DNA from: JADJEI01 sp035328465
GTDB taxonomy: Bacteria; Bacteroidota; Ignavibacteria; Ignavibacteriales; Ignavibacteriaceae
Length of the DNA stretch: 54,355 nt
Direction of reading: 5' to 3'
Assembly (NCBI GenBank): GCA_035328465.1
Contig: DAOLIQ010000014.1
Coordinates: forward strand, 1-54,355
Below, piece by piece: positions 18,387-27,598 of the stretch (its first letter is position 1; every line of letters starts with the position of its first letter). Both the position numbers and the translations under genes were made by a program. A model generated the notes under the pieces. It was not told the origin of the DNA, did not search any database, and saw only the letters and a program-made list of their open reading frames with translations.

Positions 18387-20219
18387 TTATTTAGATTTTA
18401 TCATCTTGAATATTTTTACTTTATGCGGAATGATGGATACTGATAGAGACACTTCTGCAGTTTCATCAGAATTAATTATTCCTTCTTCACCCGAGAAAAT
18501 TTCTTTGAACAAGACCTCTTTAGCATCCAGCGGAATAATAAATTGATCTTCAACATTTCCAATATTAAAAACAGCAATTACTTTTTCGTCATTGTATGTC
18601 CGGGAAAAAGCAAAAGTATTTTTTTCATCATTAGAGTAAAGAAATTCAAGCGAGCCTTTTTTAACAGCCAGATTTTTTGAACGGAAATTATTAATCAATT
18701 TATAGTACTCATAAAGTCCTTTGTTTTGTTCAACCTGATAGGATCCGAAACCTTTTTTAAAATCCGATTTCTCAGTTATAATTTCATCATCATATTTTAA
18801 TTCACTCCAAACCATTGGCTTTCGCGTGTGAGGGTCGTCAGCGCCCCACATACCGACTTCATCACCATAATAAATCATAGGTGATCCGCGATAAGTCATT
18901 TGAAATGCCGCAATAATTTTTTGAATTTCATAAGCCTCTGCATTTGGCTTTCCGGGATTATAATCATGATTCTCATTTGAACCGCCGCGATCGTACTGCC
19001 TGTCAGGATTCATAATCATTGAAGATATTCGTTCTGTGTCGTGGCTATCCACTAAGTTCTGCAGAAGATTTAAATAATCTTTAGGATAAGATTGGTCTAT
19101 TTTTTTTAATTCCTCGATAAATTTTGAAACAGTCACTTTATTTTTTTGTGCTACGAAAAAATTATTCACTGCGAAAGCAAAATTATAATTCATCAGAGCA
19201 TCGAAAACCCCGTCCTCGGAAATATATTCGGGAGATAATTCCCACAACTCGCCAATAATAATAGCGGCGGGATTAATCGATTTTACAAGTGCTTTCCAAT
19301 CCCGCCAAAAACCAATTGGTACATCACGAGCTACATCAAGCCGCCACCCGTCAATCCCATCGTTACAATCACCATCATTATTTGGGTCCATCCATCTTTT
19401 AGTTGAATGAAATATATATTGCTTCGGACCTGAATGTAAATCATCTTTTGTTCTATTAAATTCGGGAAGAGATTTAGCGTTCCACCAACCTTTATAATCA
19501 AATTCATTTTTCTCCGTTGATGAATCATCGAATGAATTTATAATATACCACTCAGCATACTTAGAATTTTTACCATGCTTAACAATATCTTGAAACGCCC
19601 AGAACTGCACGCCGGTATGATTGAATACACCATCAATAATAATTTTCATTCCTTTAGAATGCACTTCTTTGATTAATTTTAGAAAGAGCAGATCGGCTGA
19701 TGTCCATTTCCAGGTTGAGGGGTTATCCGGGATTTCTGATTCAATTAATAATCTATCACCCTCAGGGTCAGGTCCAAAGTTTGTATCAATATGATGATAG
19801 CTCGATCCGTCATATTTATGCATCGATACAGCTTCAAAAATAGGATTGAGATAGATAGCACCAACTCCAAGTTCTTTTAGATAATCAAGATGATCAATGA
19901 TTCCCTGAATATCACCGCCATATCTTCTCTCAACAATATGATCGCTGAATTTACCACCCGCCTTTTTTTCCCAATCCGATTGTGCAAACCAGTTGCTTGT
20001 CCAGGGGGTAGTTTCCCAGCCATCAGGGATTTTTTTCTGATTGATAAAAACCTTTTCTGGTTTAGGGTCGTTGCTTAAGTCGCCATTTGCAAATCGTTCG
20101 GGAAATATCTGATACCAAATAATTCCTTCAGCCCAGTTTGGGAAGTTGTTTTGTGCAGATACTTTTGAAGAATTATTCAACATTAATGTTAAAAAAATAA
20201 TGACAAAAAAATATTTCAT
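18387..20219 (-). CDS. GH13 alpha-amylase / cyclomaltodextrinase-like, exported
   Basis: 610 residues with a signal peptide (residues 1-22). The four GH13 regions are complete: DGVFNHTG (196-203), GWRLDVARD with nucleophile D295, IIGELWE with acid/base E324, and VDSHDTER with D394. GGDIQGIIDHLDYLKELG near 101-118 and DPNNDGDCNDGIDGWR are typical of neopullulanase and cyclomaltodextrinase relatives. It cleaves alpha-1,4-glucans in the periplasm or outside. Its ATG overlaps the rmlD-like stop by four bases (ATGA), so the two are translationally coupled. Confidence 0.93.
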   Translation of the reverse strand: MKYFFVIIFLTLMLNNSSKVSAQNNFPNWAEGIIWYQIFPERFANGDLSNDPKPEKVFINQKKIPDGWETTPWTSNWFAQSDWEKKAGGKFSDHIVERRYGGDIQGIIDHLDYLKELGVGAIYLNPIFEAVSMHKYDGSSYHHIDTNFGPDPEGDRLLIESEIPDNPSTWKWTSADLLFLKLIKEVHSKGMKIIIDGVFNHTGVQFWAFQDIVKHGKNSKYAEWYIINSFDDSSTEKNEFDYKGWWNAKSLPEFNRTKDDLHSGPKQYIFHSTKRWMDPNNDGDCNDGIDGWRLDVARDVPIGFWRDWKALVKSINPAAIIIGELWELSPEYISEDGVFDALMNYNFAFAVNNFFVAQKNKVTVSKFIEELKKIDQSYPKDYLNLLQNLVDSHDTERISSMIMNPDRQYDRGGSNENHDYNPGKPNAEAYEIQKIIAAFQMTYRGSPMIYYGDEVGMWGADDPHTRKPMVWSELKYDDEIITEKSDFKKGFGSYQVEQNKGLYEYYKLINNFRSKNLAVKKGSLEFLYSNDEKNTFAFSRTYNDEKVIAVFNIGNVEDQFIIPLDAKEVLFKEIFSGEEGIINSDETAEVSLSVSIIPHKVKIFKMIKSK

Positions 20220-21127
20220 AAATTTAACTCTGCTTTCATTCGTGTGAGAGCTTCATCCATTGTATGGGGTTTAAAATTTAATTCAGCTTGTGCTTTTGTA
20301 ATTAATAGACCGCTTTTTAGAGGTCGTCGTGCAGGTTGGTTTAACTCTTTAGTAGCAATTGCAACAATTAAATCTCTATTTAATTTAAAGAAGTTGGCAA
20401 TCTTCAAAGCAAAATCATATCTTGAAAGGAATTCACTTCCGCCAATATTGTAAACACCATATTTTTTAAATTCAATTATTTTACTTATAGCCTGAACCAT
20501 GTCATCAATAAAGGTGGGGTTGTTAATCTGGTCAGTTACAATATAAATTTTATCATTCGATTTAAGTTTGTTTACAGCCCACCGGACAAAATCAGGTCTG
20601 CCGTCGGCTATGCCATACAATACATTAGTTCTGATGATTGTAAAATCAACTCCACTCATTCTTAAAACATTTTCGCTTGCAAGCTTAGTTCTTGCATAAT
20701 AACCAAGTGGATTTGGTGGAGCATTTTCGTTGTACGGACCACTTGTTCCGTCAAAGATATAATCTGTTGAAATATGAATAAGATGATTCCCGAGCACGCG
20801 GCATGCTTCAGTGATGTACTCAACAGCTTTAACATTTATCTTCCAACATTGCTCGCGCTCATTTTCGCTAAGATCAACATTTGTGAAGGCTGCAGTATGT
20901 ACAATTACGTCGGGATAAAAATTCAGAATAAGATTTTTGATATCATCTCTGATTGAAATATCACATGAAGCATAGTCAATATTTCTTACAACTGATTCAT
21001 TTTCGATTGAAGTTGCAAGCAGCGTATAATTATTATATTGTGAAAATATTTTCACCAGCCTTTGTCCAAGCATTCCATTGGATCCGGTTATCAATATTCT
21101 TTTTTTAATTATTCTGTTCTGTAACAT
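20216..21127 (-). CDS. RmlD-like sugar-nucleotide reductase (dTDP-4-dehydrorhamnose reductase family)
   Basis: 303 residues, extended-SDR fold. NAD(P) motif ITGSNGMLGQRL at about 12-23, TAAFTNVDLSENE near 80, STDYIFDGTSGPYNE near 127, and YxxxK as YYARTKLASE near 148. Typical RmlD makes dTDP-L-rhamnose, but rmlA, rmlB and rmlC are absent from this window, so the exact sugar is open. It starts directly after the PfkB stop (TAA then ATG). Confidence 0.85.
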   Translation of the reverse strand: MLQNRIIKKRILITGSNGMLGQRLVKIFSQYNNYTLLATSIENESVVRNIDYASCDISIRDDIKNLILNFYPDVIVHTAAFTNVDLSENEREQCWKINVKAVEYITEACRVLGNHLIHISTDYIFDGTSGPYNENAPPNPLGYYARTKLASENVLRMSGVDFTIIRTNVLYGIADGRPDFVRWAVNKLKSNDKIYIVTDQINNPTFIDDMVQAISKIIEFKKYGVYNIGGSEFLSRYDFALKIANFFKLNRDLIVAIATKELNQPARRPLKSGLLITKAQAELNFKPHTMDEALTRMKAELNL

Positions 21128-21994
21128 TTATGAGTGATTTTTAATTTCATTTGGTGTTAAACCTGCGGCGGTCAATGATGCAGCCTGAACGGCTTTGTGA
21201 AGCGCAAGATTTATATTTTTAGTTTTAATATAATTATAAAAAAATACTGCCCCAAAAACATCCCCGCATCCGACTGTGTTGACGGCTTTTACTTTTAACG
21301 ATGAAATAAAAAAAGAGACAGTTTCTGCTTTATTTTTATAATAAACACGGGCTCCAACAGCACCTTTTGTTATTATAATTATTTTAATTCCATAGTTAAA
21401 AAGCTCTTCAACTATCTTCCTTTCTGATTCAAATTTACTAACGGTTTTAATTTCACTTTCATTCATTTGAATTATATCAACTGACTTCGCCCACTTTTCA
21501 ATGTTTGGAATTAGTCTGAAATTTCTATTGAATTGTTCGTCTAATCCTCGTGAAAGTGTATGAACGTCGAAATAAATTGATCCTTTAAAATTATTTCTAA
21601 TGTACTCAAGTTGTTGAATTGTAACATCAAAACCAGTTATCATGTTAAGTATAATTCCATCGAAATCATCCCAATCATTAATGTTTAGAAGCAGGTGTTG
21701 ATTAATACTATCGTACCTTTCTTCGCGCTCTCTATCCGGATAAACAGTTAGGTGAACACGAGGAATTCTGTCTGTCTTCGTAATATATTTATCATTAAAA
21801 ATAGAGAATGACTTTTCAAACAATGATTTGCTTTCTTCGTCAAAAGATGTGCATAAAAACAATTCATCATTGCCCGATTTAGCAATCGAAATTCCAGTGC
21901 AAACGTGATGAACCCCACCTGGAAGTAATAAAGTTTTACCGTTTATAAATTCTATTGTATCAACTACCGCTTGCCCGATAATCAGGAGTCTCAT
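21128..21994 (-). CDS. PfkB-family carbohydrate kinase
   Basis: 288 residues, ribokinase fold. The C-terminal PfkB signature NTVGCGDVFGAVFF near 238-251 carries the catalytic aspartate and anion hole; the opening RLLIIGQAVVDTIEF and LLLPGGVHHVCTGIS form the sugar site. The long IIIITKGAVGARVYY is the usual ATP-side strand. Substrate unknown; neighbours suggest a sugar or nucleoside. Packed tightly between the heparinase-like and rmlD-like genes. Confidence 0.85.
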   Translation of the reverse strand: MRLLIIGQAVVDTIEFINGKTLLLPGGVHHVCTGISIAKSGNDELFLCTSFDEESKSLFEKSFSIFNDKYITKTDRIPRVHLTVYPDREREERYDSINQHLLLNINDWDDFDGIILNMITGFDVTIQQLEYIRNNFKGSIYFDVHTLSRGLDEQFNRNFRLIPNIEKWAKSVDIIQMNESEIKTVSKFESERKIVEELFNYGIKIIIITKGAVGARVYYKNKAETVSFFISSLKVKAVNTVGCGDVFGAVFFYNYIKTKNINLALHKAVQAASLTAAGLTPNEIKNHS

Positions 21995-21999
21995 TTGTT

Positions 22000-23976
22000 T
22001 TATAAAAGATTTATTTCAGTAATTATGAAACAAGGAAGCCTATCTATAGAATTGATAAAAATTCTTTTTGTTTGTGCCAATGCTCCATAACATTTTGAGT
22101 ATTCGGCTGAAAGAATTTTCACTGAAGTTTTATCTGCAGATGATTTAATACTTATTTGAACTTCTGCATCATTATTAACAGCCAAAAAATCATTAGCATC
22201 CGTCCTACTGATCAACACATCCGGATGAAAAGTAATGTTCCCTGAAATCTGATGTTCTGCACCACCATAAAATTCATCTTTAATTCTTAATACATTTTTA
22301 TCCTTTTGGAAATGAAAAGTCCGTTTAATAATCACCGGATCAAAAAGACGAGCATAGGCATGGTGCTGTACTGAAAGCAGGTCTTCAGTTTCTGAAGTTT
22401 GCCAATCCAGTATTTTTGGTTTTGTAAAATCCTCTTTTATTTTGAATGAACCTTCAAACTCGGCAAGTAATTTGTTATCAATATAAAAAGTGTTGTGCCG
22501 CTTTACCGATCGGAGTTGATTCCTTAAAATTGGATCGGCATAAAAGGAGTATGTGCCTGGATCAACTATAATAGGTTTATTTTTATAGTATAGCTCGAAA
22601 GTGAAAGTATCATTATGTCCCGGAGCACCCCCGCCTTTGTTTCCAATTTCTCCTGCTTCTATAAATATCTCAACATTTTCTTTACGAGAAATAAAATGAC
22701 CGCCTGATAAAAATCCAATGGATTTAATTTCCGTTTCAAACACAGGCAATGAATAATAAACTTCTGCTGATTTTATCCCGTATAGGAACAACACTTCGGC
22801 TGTTAGATTTTGACCTTCAATTTTTAAACCGGCATCACTAAATAATACCGCCCCGATTGCTAAAACATCACTATTACTTTTACTTTGATTGAAGGGAGCA
22901 AGTGTAAAATTAAGATCGTCGCCAATTGCAGGCAGAGTACCATTTTTTCGCAGATATTCTTTTTGAACTAAGAATAATTTTTTCAAAATCATTCTATAGC
23001 CATCTGAAAATTTTTTAACAGGCTGTTGAAGATATTTCTCTGCTAAATAAAATATTTTAATAATCAATTCGTGATACGACACAGACTGATGAATACTTAC
23101 ACCATCTTTGTCAACCTGAGATCGTATTTCCTGTTCAAGCTCTGCAAAGGCAAATTTCAGATTTCTTTTTCCATATTGAGTATCGTTAAAAAGAACTCCC
23201 ACCATTCCAAGGCTTAGCAGGTTGAGGAGATACTCATAACCACGGAAAATTTTGACTTCAAGATTGTTCTCTATGTAAACAGCATGAAGTAAAATTAGTC
23301 TTATGAAAGAATTTATTACAGTTTCATTAATTAATGGAGAATGGATGACCAGTCCGAAACTTAACAAGAAGTTAATAAGTCGAATTGAAACTTCTGAAGA
23401 TTTACACCACTGAATTCCGGTACAATACTTCGCAGTGCTGCTAAACTCACTGAGGTAGTCAAGATATTTTTGCAAATATTTTTCATTAGACGTAAGTAAA
23501 TAAGCTTTAGCCAAAATGAACCCGAATTCAAACCTGCCAAGATGCCATGCATATTCCGGATCAACACCCTGTGGAAAGTTTAGATAATTTATTTTCCAGC
23601 TTAAATCTTCAGCCCAGCTAAATTTAGATTTATAATCCGTATTCCAATTAATTTTTTCACCGATAGAGAATTTCTCTCCGTTAAAAAAAGTAAAAACATT
23701 CTCAATCAGTTCATCTGCTGATGAAATAGTATTTGAACTATTTTCAATTTGTTTAAGCCATGCAGAAAAATCTGCAGCGGAATTTCCCGCACAGAAACAA
23801 AATAGAAAATTCTTTTTAAAGCTATCAAGCGACTCTTTAGTTGCATATTTTACTTTTGGGAGAGCATAATTTTTACCTTTAGAGAATAGGTCTTCAATCT
23901 CATGTCTAAATATTTTCTCTTTTACGTAATTACTATCGAACAGTTTCAGGTATTTGGGTAATTGTATCAATTTCAA
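22000..23976 (-). CDS. Heparinase II/III-family protein
   Basis: 658 residues. An N-terminal helical toroid (alpha/alpha barrel, about 60-390; EYAWHLGRFEFGFILAKAY, SVSYHELIIKIFYLAEKYL) is followed by a beta-sandwich with GGGAPGHNDTFTFELYYKNK near 445-465 and VDPGTYSFYADP near 468, the conserved core of heparinase II/III polysaccharide lyases. Often such genes sit in polysaccharide clusters. No signal peptide is apparent. The frame has no ATG near its beginning; TTG at 23976 is the best available start and has no Shine-Dalgarno sequence. First gene of the carbohydrate operon. Confidence 0.82.
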   Translation of the reverse strand: MKLIQLPKYLKLFDSNYVKEKIFRHEIEDLFSKGKNYALPKVKYATKESLDSFKKNFLFCFCAGNSAADFSAWLKQIENSSNTISSADELIENVFTFFNGEKFSIGEKINWNTDYKSKFSWAEDLSWKINYLNFPQGVDPEYAWHLGRFEFGFILAKAYLLTSNEKYLQKYLDYLSEFSSTAKYCTGIQWCKSSEVSIRLINFLLSFGLVIHSPLINETVINSFIRLILLHAVYIENNLEVKIFRGYEYLLNLLSLGMVGVLFNDTQYGKRNLKFAFAELEQEIRSQVDKDGVSIHQSVSYHELIIKIFYLAEKYLQQPVKKFSDGYRMILKKLFLVQKEYLRKNGTLPAIGDDLNFTLAPFNQSKSNSDVLAIGAVLFSDAGLKIEGQNLTAEVLFLYGIKSAEVYYSLPVFETEIKSIGFLSGGHFISRKENVEIFIEAGEIGNKGGGAPGHNDTFTFELYYKNKPIIVDPGTYSFYADPILRNQLRSVKRHNTFYIDNKLLAEFEGSFKIKEDFTKPKILDWQTSETEDLLSVQHHAYARLFDPVIIKRTFHFQKDKNVLRIKDEFYGGAEHQISGNITFHPDVLISRTDANDFLAVNNDAEVQISIKSSADKTSVKILSAEYSKCYGALAQTKRIFINSIDRLPCFIITEINLL

Positions 23977-24032
23977 CTTAATAAATTGGTTTAGTTTAAA
24001 ATAAAAAGAATAAGTATTTTTTGACCGGTATA

Positions 24033-24065
24033 AATCAATAATAAATCAATAATAAATCATTAAAT
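24033..24065. repeat. 11-base tandem repeat upstream of the M28 peptidase gene
   Basis: AATCAATAATA occurs twice perfectly (24033-24043 and 24044-24054), followed by a third, imperfect copy to 24065. It ends eight bases before the ATG of the next gene, and could be a slippage-prone spacer in its leader. Confidence 0.7.
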
Positions 24066-24072
24066 AATTCTT

Positions 24073-25632
24073 ATGAAAAAAATAATTGGATTAACGTTAA
24101 TTGTTCTTACAATAATTATGGGTTGCAGCAGCAGCTCAATCATTAATAAAAAAAATGATGATTTTAACATCAATAATATTATGACAAATTTGGAATTTCT
24201 TTCTTCAGATGAGTTAGAAGGCAGAGAAGCGACTACAAGAGGAGAAAGATTAGCGGCGCTGTACATTTCCACTCAATTAAAAAAATACGGTGTGAAGCCG
24301 TTCTTTTCTGACTCCAGCTATCTACAACCTTTTGATGTTTCGGTTAGCTCGATTGATACCAATTCCACTTTTAGTTTCCTTGATAATAATCAGAATCTTA
24401 TCAATAGTTTTAATTTCCGCGAAGATTTTTTCAGCCGAATGGAAGACGCATTTGCTATTGACACAACAACAGCACTTGTTTTCGCAGGCTACGGCATAAC
24501 TGCACAAGAGTATAATTATGATGATTATTCTGATATTAACGTCGCAGGAAAGTTTGTCGTTTTATTTTCCGGCGAACCTTCTAACGGATCCGAAGAGTTT
24601 TTTAAAGGGGAGGAGGAAACTGACTATTCGTCAAATGAATATAAAATTAAAAATGCCAAAGACCACGGCGCACTTGGATGCATAATTCCAGTATCCGAGC
24701 AGTATCAAATGTATTGGGAATTTATCAAACGATTTGCTGCACGTCCAAATTTTAAACTCTACGATGAATCGTCAGACAAAGAGAATTTTGTCTCACTATC
24801 ATTTAATAGAAATTCACTGCCAAGACTTTTTGATTATCAACCGTTCAGTTATGATTCGCTTGTTTCAATGTCAAAATTAAATTCCATTTTGCCTCATTTC
24901 CTGATGAGTGAGAATTTTAGAATTAATTTTCACGTATATTCAGAAAATCGGAAAGCATATAATGTGGTCGGAGTTATCGAGGGCAGAGACGAGCAACTGA
25001 AGGATGAGTTTGTTGCTATCGGCGCACATTACGATCATCTGGGCCAAAGGAACGGAGAAATTTATAACGGTGCGGATGATGACGGCTCCGGCACAGTAGC
25101 TGTTCTTGAAGTTGCAAAAGTTTTAGCTGCAAATCGAAATAATAAACGATCAGTATTAATTGTATTCCACACCGCCGAAGAAAAAGGATTATTTGGTTCG
25201 GAGTATTTTACCAATAATTTCCCTGCGCTCGACAAAATTTCTGCACAGATAAATATTGATATGGTGGGTAGAGAAAGCATTGATACTATCTTCTCTGTTG
25301 GTTCTGATAAACTTAGCAGCGAATTAAAACAGATTGTTGAAACTGTAAATAATGACAATACTAAGTTCGTCTTTGATTATAAATTTGATGACCCTAATGA
25401 TCCCGAAAGAATTTATTATAGAAGTGATCACTACAATTATGCCAGACACGGAATACCGATTGTTTTCTTTTATGATTACATGCTGAGTGATTACCATAAA
25501 CCTTCAGATGATTTTGAAAAAATTAATTTTAATAAAATTGAAAAAACCGCAAGATTGGTTTATAATATTATAGATAACATTTCCAATCTTGATCACAAAT
25601 TAATAGTAGATAAAAAAGAAGTAGAAAAATGA
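24073..25632 (+). CDS. M28-family aminopeptidase lipoprotein
   Basis: 519 residues. Signal peptide with lipobox IIMGCS, lipidated Cys at about 17. A PA-domain-like insert (VFAGYGITAQEYNYDDY) precedes the di-zinc peptidase core: AIGAHYDHLG (zinc H and D, near 320), NGADDDGSGT (bridging Asp), AEEKGLFGSEYF (catalytic Glu and zinc Glu), DMVGRES and SDHYNYARHG (distal zinc His). It probably removes N-terminal residues from peptides in the periplasm. The stop overlaps the bshA start by four bases. Confidence 0.92.
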   Translation: MKKIIGLTLIVLTIIMGCSSSSIINKKNDDFNINNIMTNLEFLSSDELEGREATTRGERLAALYISTQLKKYGVKPFFSDSSYLQPFDVSVSSIDTNSTFSFLDNNQNLINSFNFREDFFSRMEDAFAIDTTTALVFAGYGITAQEYNYDDYSDINVAGKFVVLFSGEPSNGSEEFFKGEEETDYSSNEYKIKNAKDHGALGCIIPVSEQYQMYWEFIKRFAARPNFKLYDESSDKENFVSLSFNRNSLPRLFDYQPFSYDSLVSMSKLNSILPHFLMSENFRINFHVYSENRKAYNVVGVIEGRDEQLKDEFVAIGAHYDHLGQRNGEIYNGADDDGSGTVAVLEVAKVLAANRNNKRSVLIVFHTAEEKGLFGSEYFTNNFPALDKISAQINIDMVGRESIDTIFSVGSDKLSSELKQIVETVNNDNTKFVFDYKFDDPNDPERIYYRSDHYNYARHGIPIVFFYDYMLSDYHKPSDDFEKINFNKIEKTARLVYNIIDNISNLDHKLIVDKKEVEK

Positions 25633-26753
25633 AAATAGGAATCACCTGCTACCCTACCTATGGCGGCAGCGGAGTAATTGCAACAGAACTCGGAAAATAT
25701 CTTGCACAGCGCGGGCATGAAGTTCACTTCATCAGCTATGCTCTGCCTTTCAGACTAAATCATTTCGTAGAAAATATTGTTTTTCACGAAGTTGAAACAA
25801 GCAGCTACCCGCTGTTTGAGTTTCCGCTTTACGCGCTCGCTCTTGCAAGCAAAATGGCTGAAGTAGCTCAATTCGAAAAATTAGACTTACTGCACGTTCA
25901 CTATGCCATACCACATGCCATCAGTGCTTTTCTTGCCAAACAGGTAATGAAAACTAAGAAAGATTTAAAAATTACCACCACCCTTCATGGTACTGATATT
26001 ACATTAGTTGGACTAGAACCTTCTTTTCTGCCGCTTGTAAAATTCAGTATTGAAGAAAGTAATGGGGTCACTGCAGTATCTAAATTTCTAAAAGAAAAAA
26101 CTTTGACCAATTATGATATCGAAAAAGACATCGAAGTAATTCCAAACTTTGTGGACACTTCAATCTTTAAACCTCTTGAGCACTGCATACATAAAGGACA
26201 CATCGCTCCTAAGGGTGAAAAAATTCTAATTCACACTTCTAATTTTCGTCCTGTTAAACGTGTACCCGATACGATCAGAATTTTTGATCTTGTCAAAAAA
26301 GAAGTGCCGTCAAAACTTTTGCTTGTAGGAGATGGACCCGAACGATCTGAATGCGAAAGACTTTGCCGTCAGCTTGATCTATGCGACCACGTAAAATTCT
26401 TGGGCAAACAGGATGGGCTTGTAGAAATTCTGAACTCGGCTGATTTGTTTTTGATTCCTTCTCAATCCGAAAGTTTTGGATTAGCTGCACTGGAAGCAAT
26501 GGCATGCGGTTTACCTGTTATCAGTTCAAGTGTCGGCGGTTTGCCTGAACTTGTAAAACATAACGAGAGTGGATTTATAGCTGAGATCGGTGACGTCGAG
26601 CGTATGGCGAAATATGCAATTGATCTATTGACGAATGAAAAAAAATATGCCCTCTTTTCAAAGAATGCACGAGAGCGCGCCGTACAGCAGTTCGATGTTT
26701 CAAAAGTAGTTCCGATGTATGAAAAACATTATCAAAATATTTTAGAAAATTAA
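25629..26753 (+). CDS. bshA: N-acetyl-alpha-D-glucosaminyl L-malate synthase (bacillithiol pathway)
   Basis: 374-residue GT4 glycosyltransferase (GT-B fold). The BshA-typical opening GITCYPTYGGSGVIATELG and HVHYAIPHAISAFLA are visible, as is the nucleotide-sugar site ESFGLAALEAMACGLPVISS near 283-302. The enzyme joins L-malate to GlcNAc from UDP-GlcNAc, the first step of bacillithiol synthesis. The remaining bsh genes are not in the window. Translationally coupled to the M28 gene by an ATGA overlap. Confidence 0.93.
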   Translation: MKIGITCYPTYGGSGVIATELGKYLAQRGHEVHFISYALPFRLNHFVENIVFHEVETSSYPLFEFPLYALALASKMAEVAQFEKLDLLHVHYAIPHAISAFLAKQVMKTKKDLKITTTLHGTDITLVGLEPSFLPLVKFSIEESNGVTAVSKFLKEKTLTNYDIEKDIEVIPNFVDTSIFKPLEHCIHKGHIAPKGEKILIHTSNFRPVKRVPDTIRIFDLVKKEVPSKLLLVGDGPERSECERLCRQLDLCDHVKFLGKQDGLVEILNSADLFLIPSQSESFGLAALEAMACGLPVISSSVGGLPELVKHNESGFIAEIGDVERMAKYAIDLLTNEKKYALFSKNARERAVQQFDVSKVVPMYEKHYQNILEN

Positions 26754-26754
26754 A

Positions 26755-27177
26755 ATGATTATATATTGTGCTGGTGCGATTAAGGGTGACACCTCTTATC
26801 AAAAAAATTATAAAGAAATCATTTCAATCGTTAACTCTCTGGGTCATACTGCACTATCAGAATTAAATTCTAATTTCAAACCTGCCTTCCCCCTTACGGA
26901 TAAGCAGATTTATAAAAGAGATATTAAATGGTTGGAAAGCTGTCAAATGGTGATTGCCGAAGTTTCCGGAGCATCTTTGGGTGTTGGATTCGAATTAGCC
27001 TATACTCTCTATCAATTGAAAAAGCCTGTACTGGCACTATACAGCAGCGATGTTAAAAAAGTCTCGGCTATGATTTCCGGGTGCAATTCTGAACTTTTAA
27101 CTGTTAAGCAGTATCATGAAGTTGACGAAATTACTAAGTGTGTAAAAAATTTTATTCGGAAAAATGCAGTTGAATGA
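26755..27177 (+). CDS. DNPH1/Rcl-like nucleoside 2-deoxyribosyltransferase-fold protein
   Basis: 140 residues. Opening IIYCAGAIKGD and the segment MVIAEVSGASLGVGFELAY match the nucleoside 2-deoxyribosyltransferase superfamily, in which the Glu of GFEL is nucleophilic. The small size and AGAIKGD pattern resemble deoxynucleoside 5'-monophosphate N-glycosidases (DNPH1/Rcl), which hydrolyse damaged or excess dNMPs. It starts one base after the bshA stop and overlaps the next gene by 14 bases. Confidence 0.75.
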   Translation: MIIYCAGAIKGDTSYQKNYKEIISIVNSLGHTALSELNSNFKPAFPLTDKQIYKRDIKWLESCQMVIAEVSGASLGVGFELAYTLYQLKKPVLALYSSDVKKVSAMISGCNSELLTVKQYHEVDEITKCVKNFIRKNAVE

Positions 27178-27598
27178 AAAAGAATTTATAAAGCAGTATG
27201 TTGAAAAAATTATTGCAGAGGGAATAAAAAATTTTCCGGATGATTTTATTTCAACAGACAAATTGCAAAAGGTTTACCTTCCAGGCAAAGCTTTGCATCT
27301 TGGTGAAGAATTTTTCGGGAGTTTTGAAATACTAAATTCAGACGGTGAGTGTTTTCTACAAGTTAATGACTACAACCGTGCTAAGTTTCTGGTTTATTCA
27401 AACAAAAAATTGCCGGCTGAAATTTTAATTCCCGATGATGAAGATGAAATTAAAAAGTCAGTAAAAAAATATGAATTATATCTTGATAACATTATTAAGG
27501 ATATTCGTTCAACTTTATCAAAAACGGGAATTGAAATCAAACACTCTTCAAACATTATTAGTGAAATTTTTCGAATGCTGAATCTGGTAAGATACTAA
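27164..27598 (+). CDS. Hypothetical protein, 144 aa
   Basis: I do not recognise this family. It is soluble, lysine-rich and helical at both ends, with an acidic IPDDEDEIKKSVKKYE near 88-103 and a central beta-like segment (KVYLPGKALHLGEEFFGSFEILN). It overlaps the upstream gene by 14 bases, and the RsmF-like gene's ATG follows its stop directly, so it is clearly embedded in the operon. Confidence 0.65.
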   Translation: MQLNEKEFIKQYVEKIIAEGIKNFPDDFISTDKLQKVYLPGKALHLGEEFFGSFEILNSDGECFLQVNDYNRAKFLVYSNKKLPAEILIPDDEDEIKKSVKKYELYLDNIIKDIRSTLSKTGIEIKHSSNIISEIFRMLNLVRY

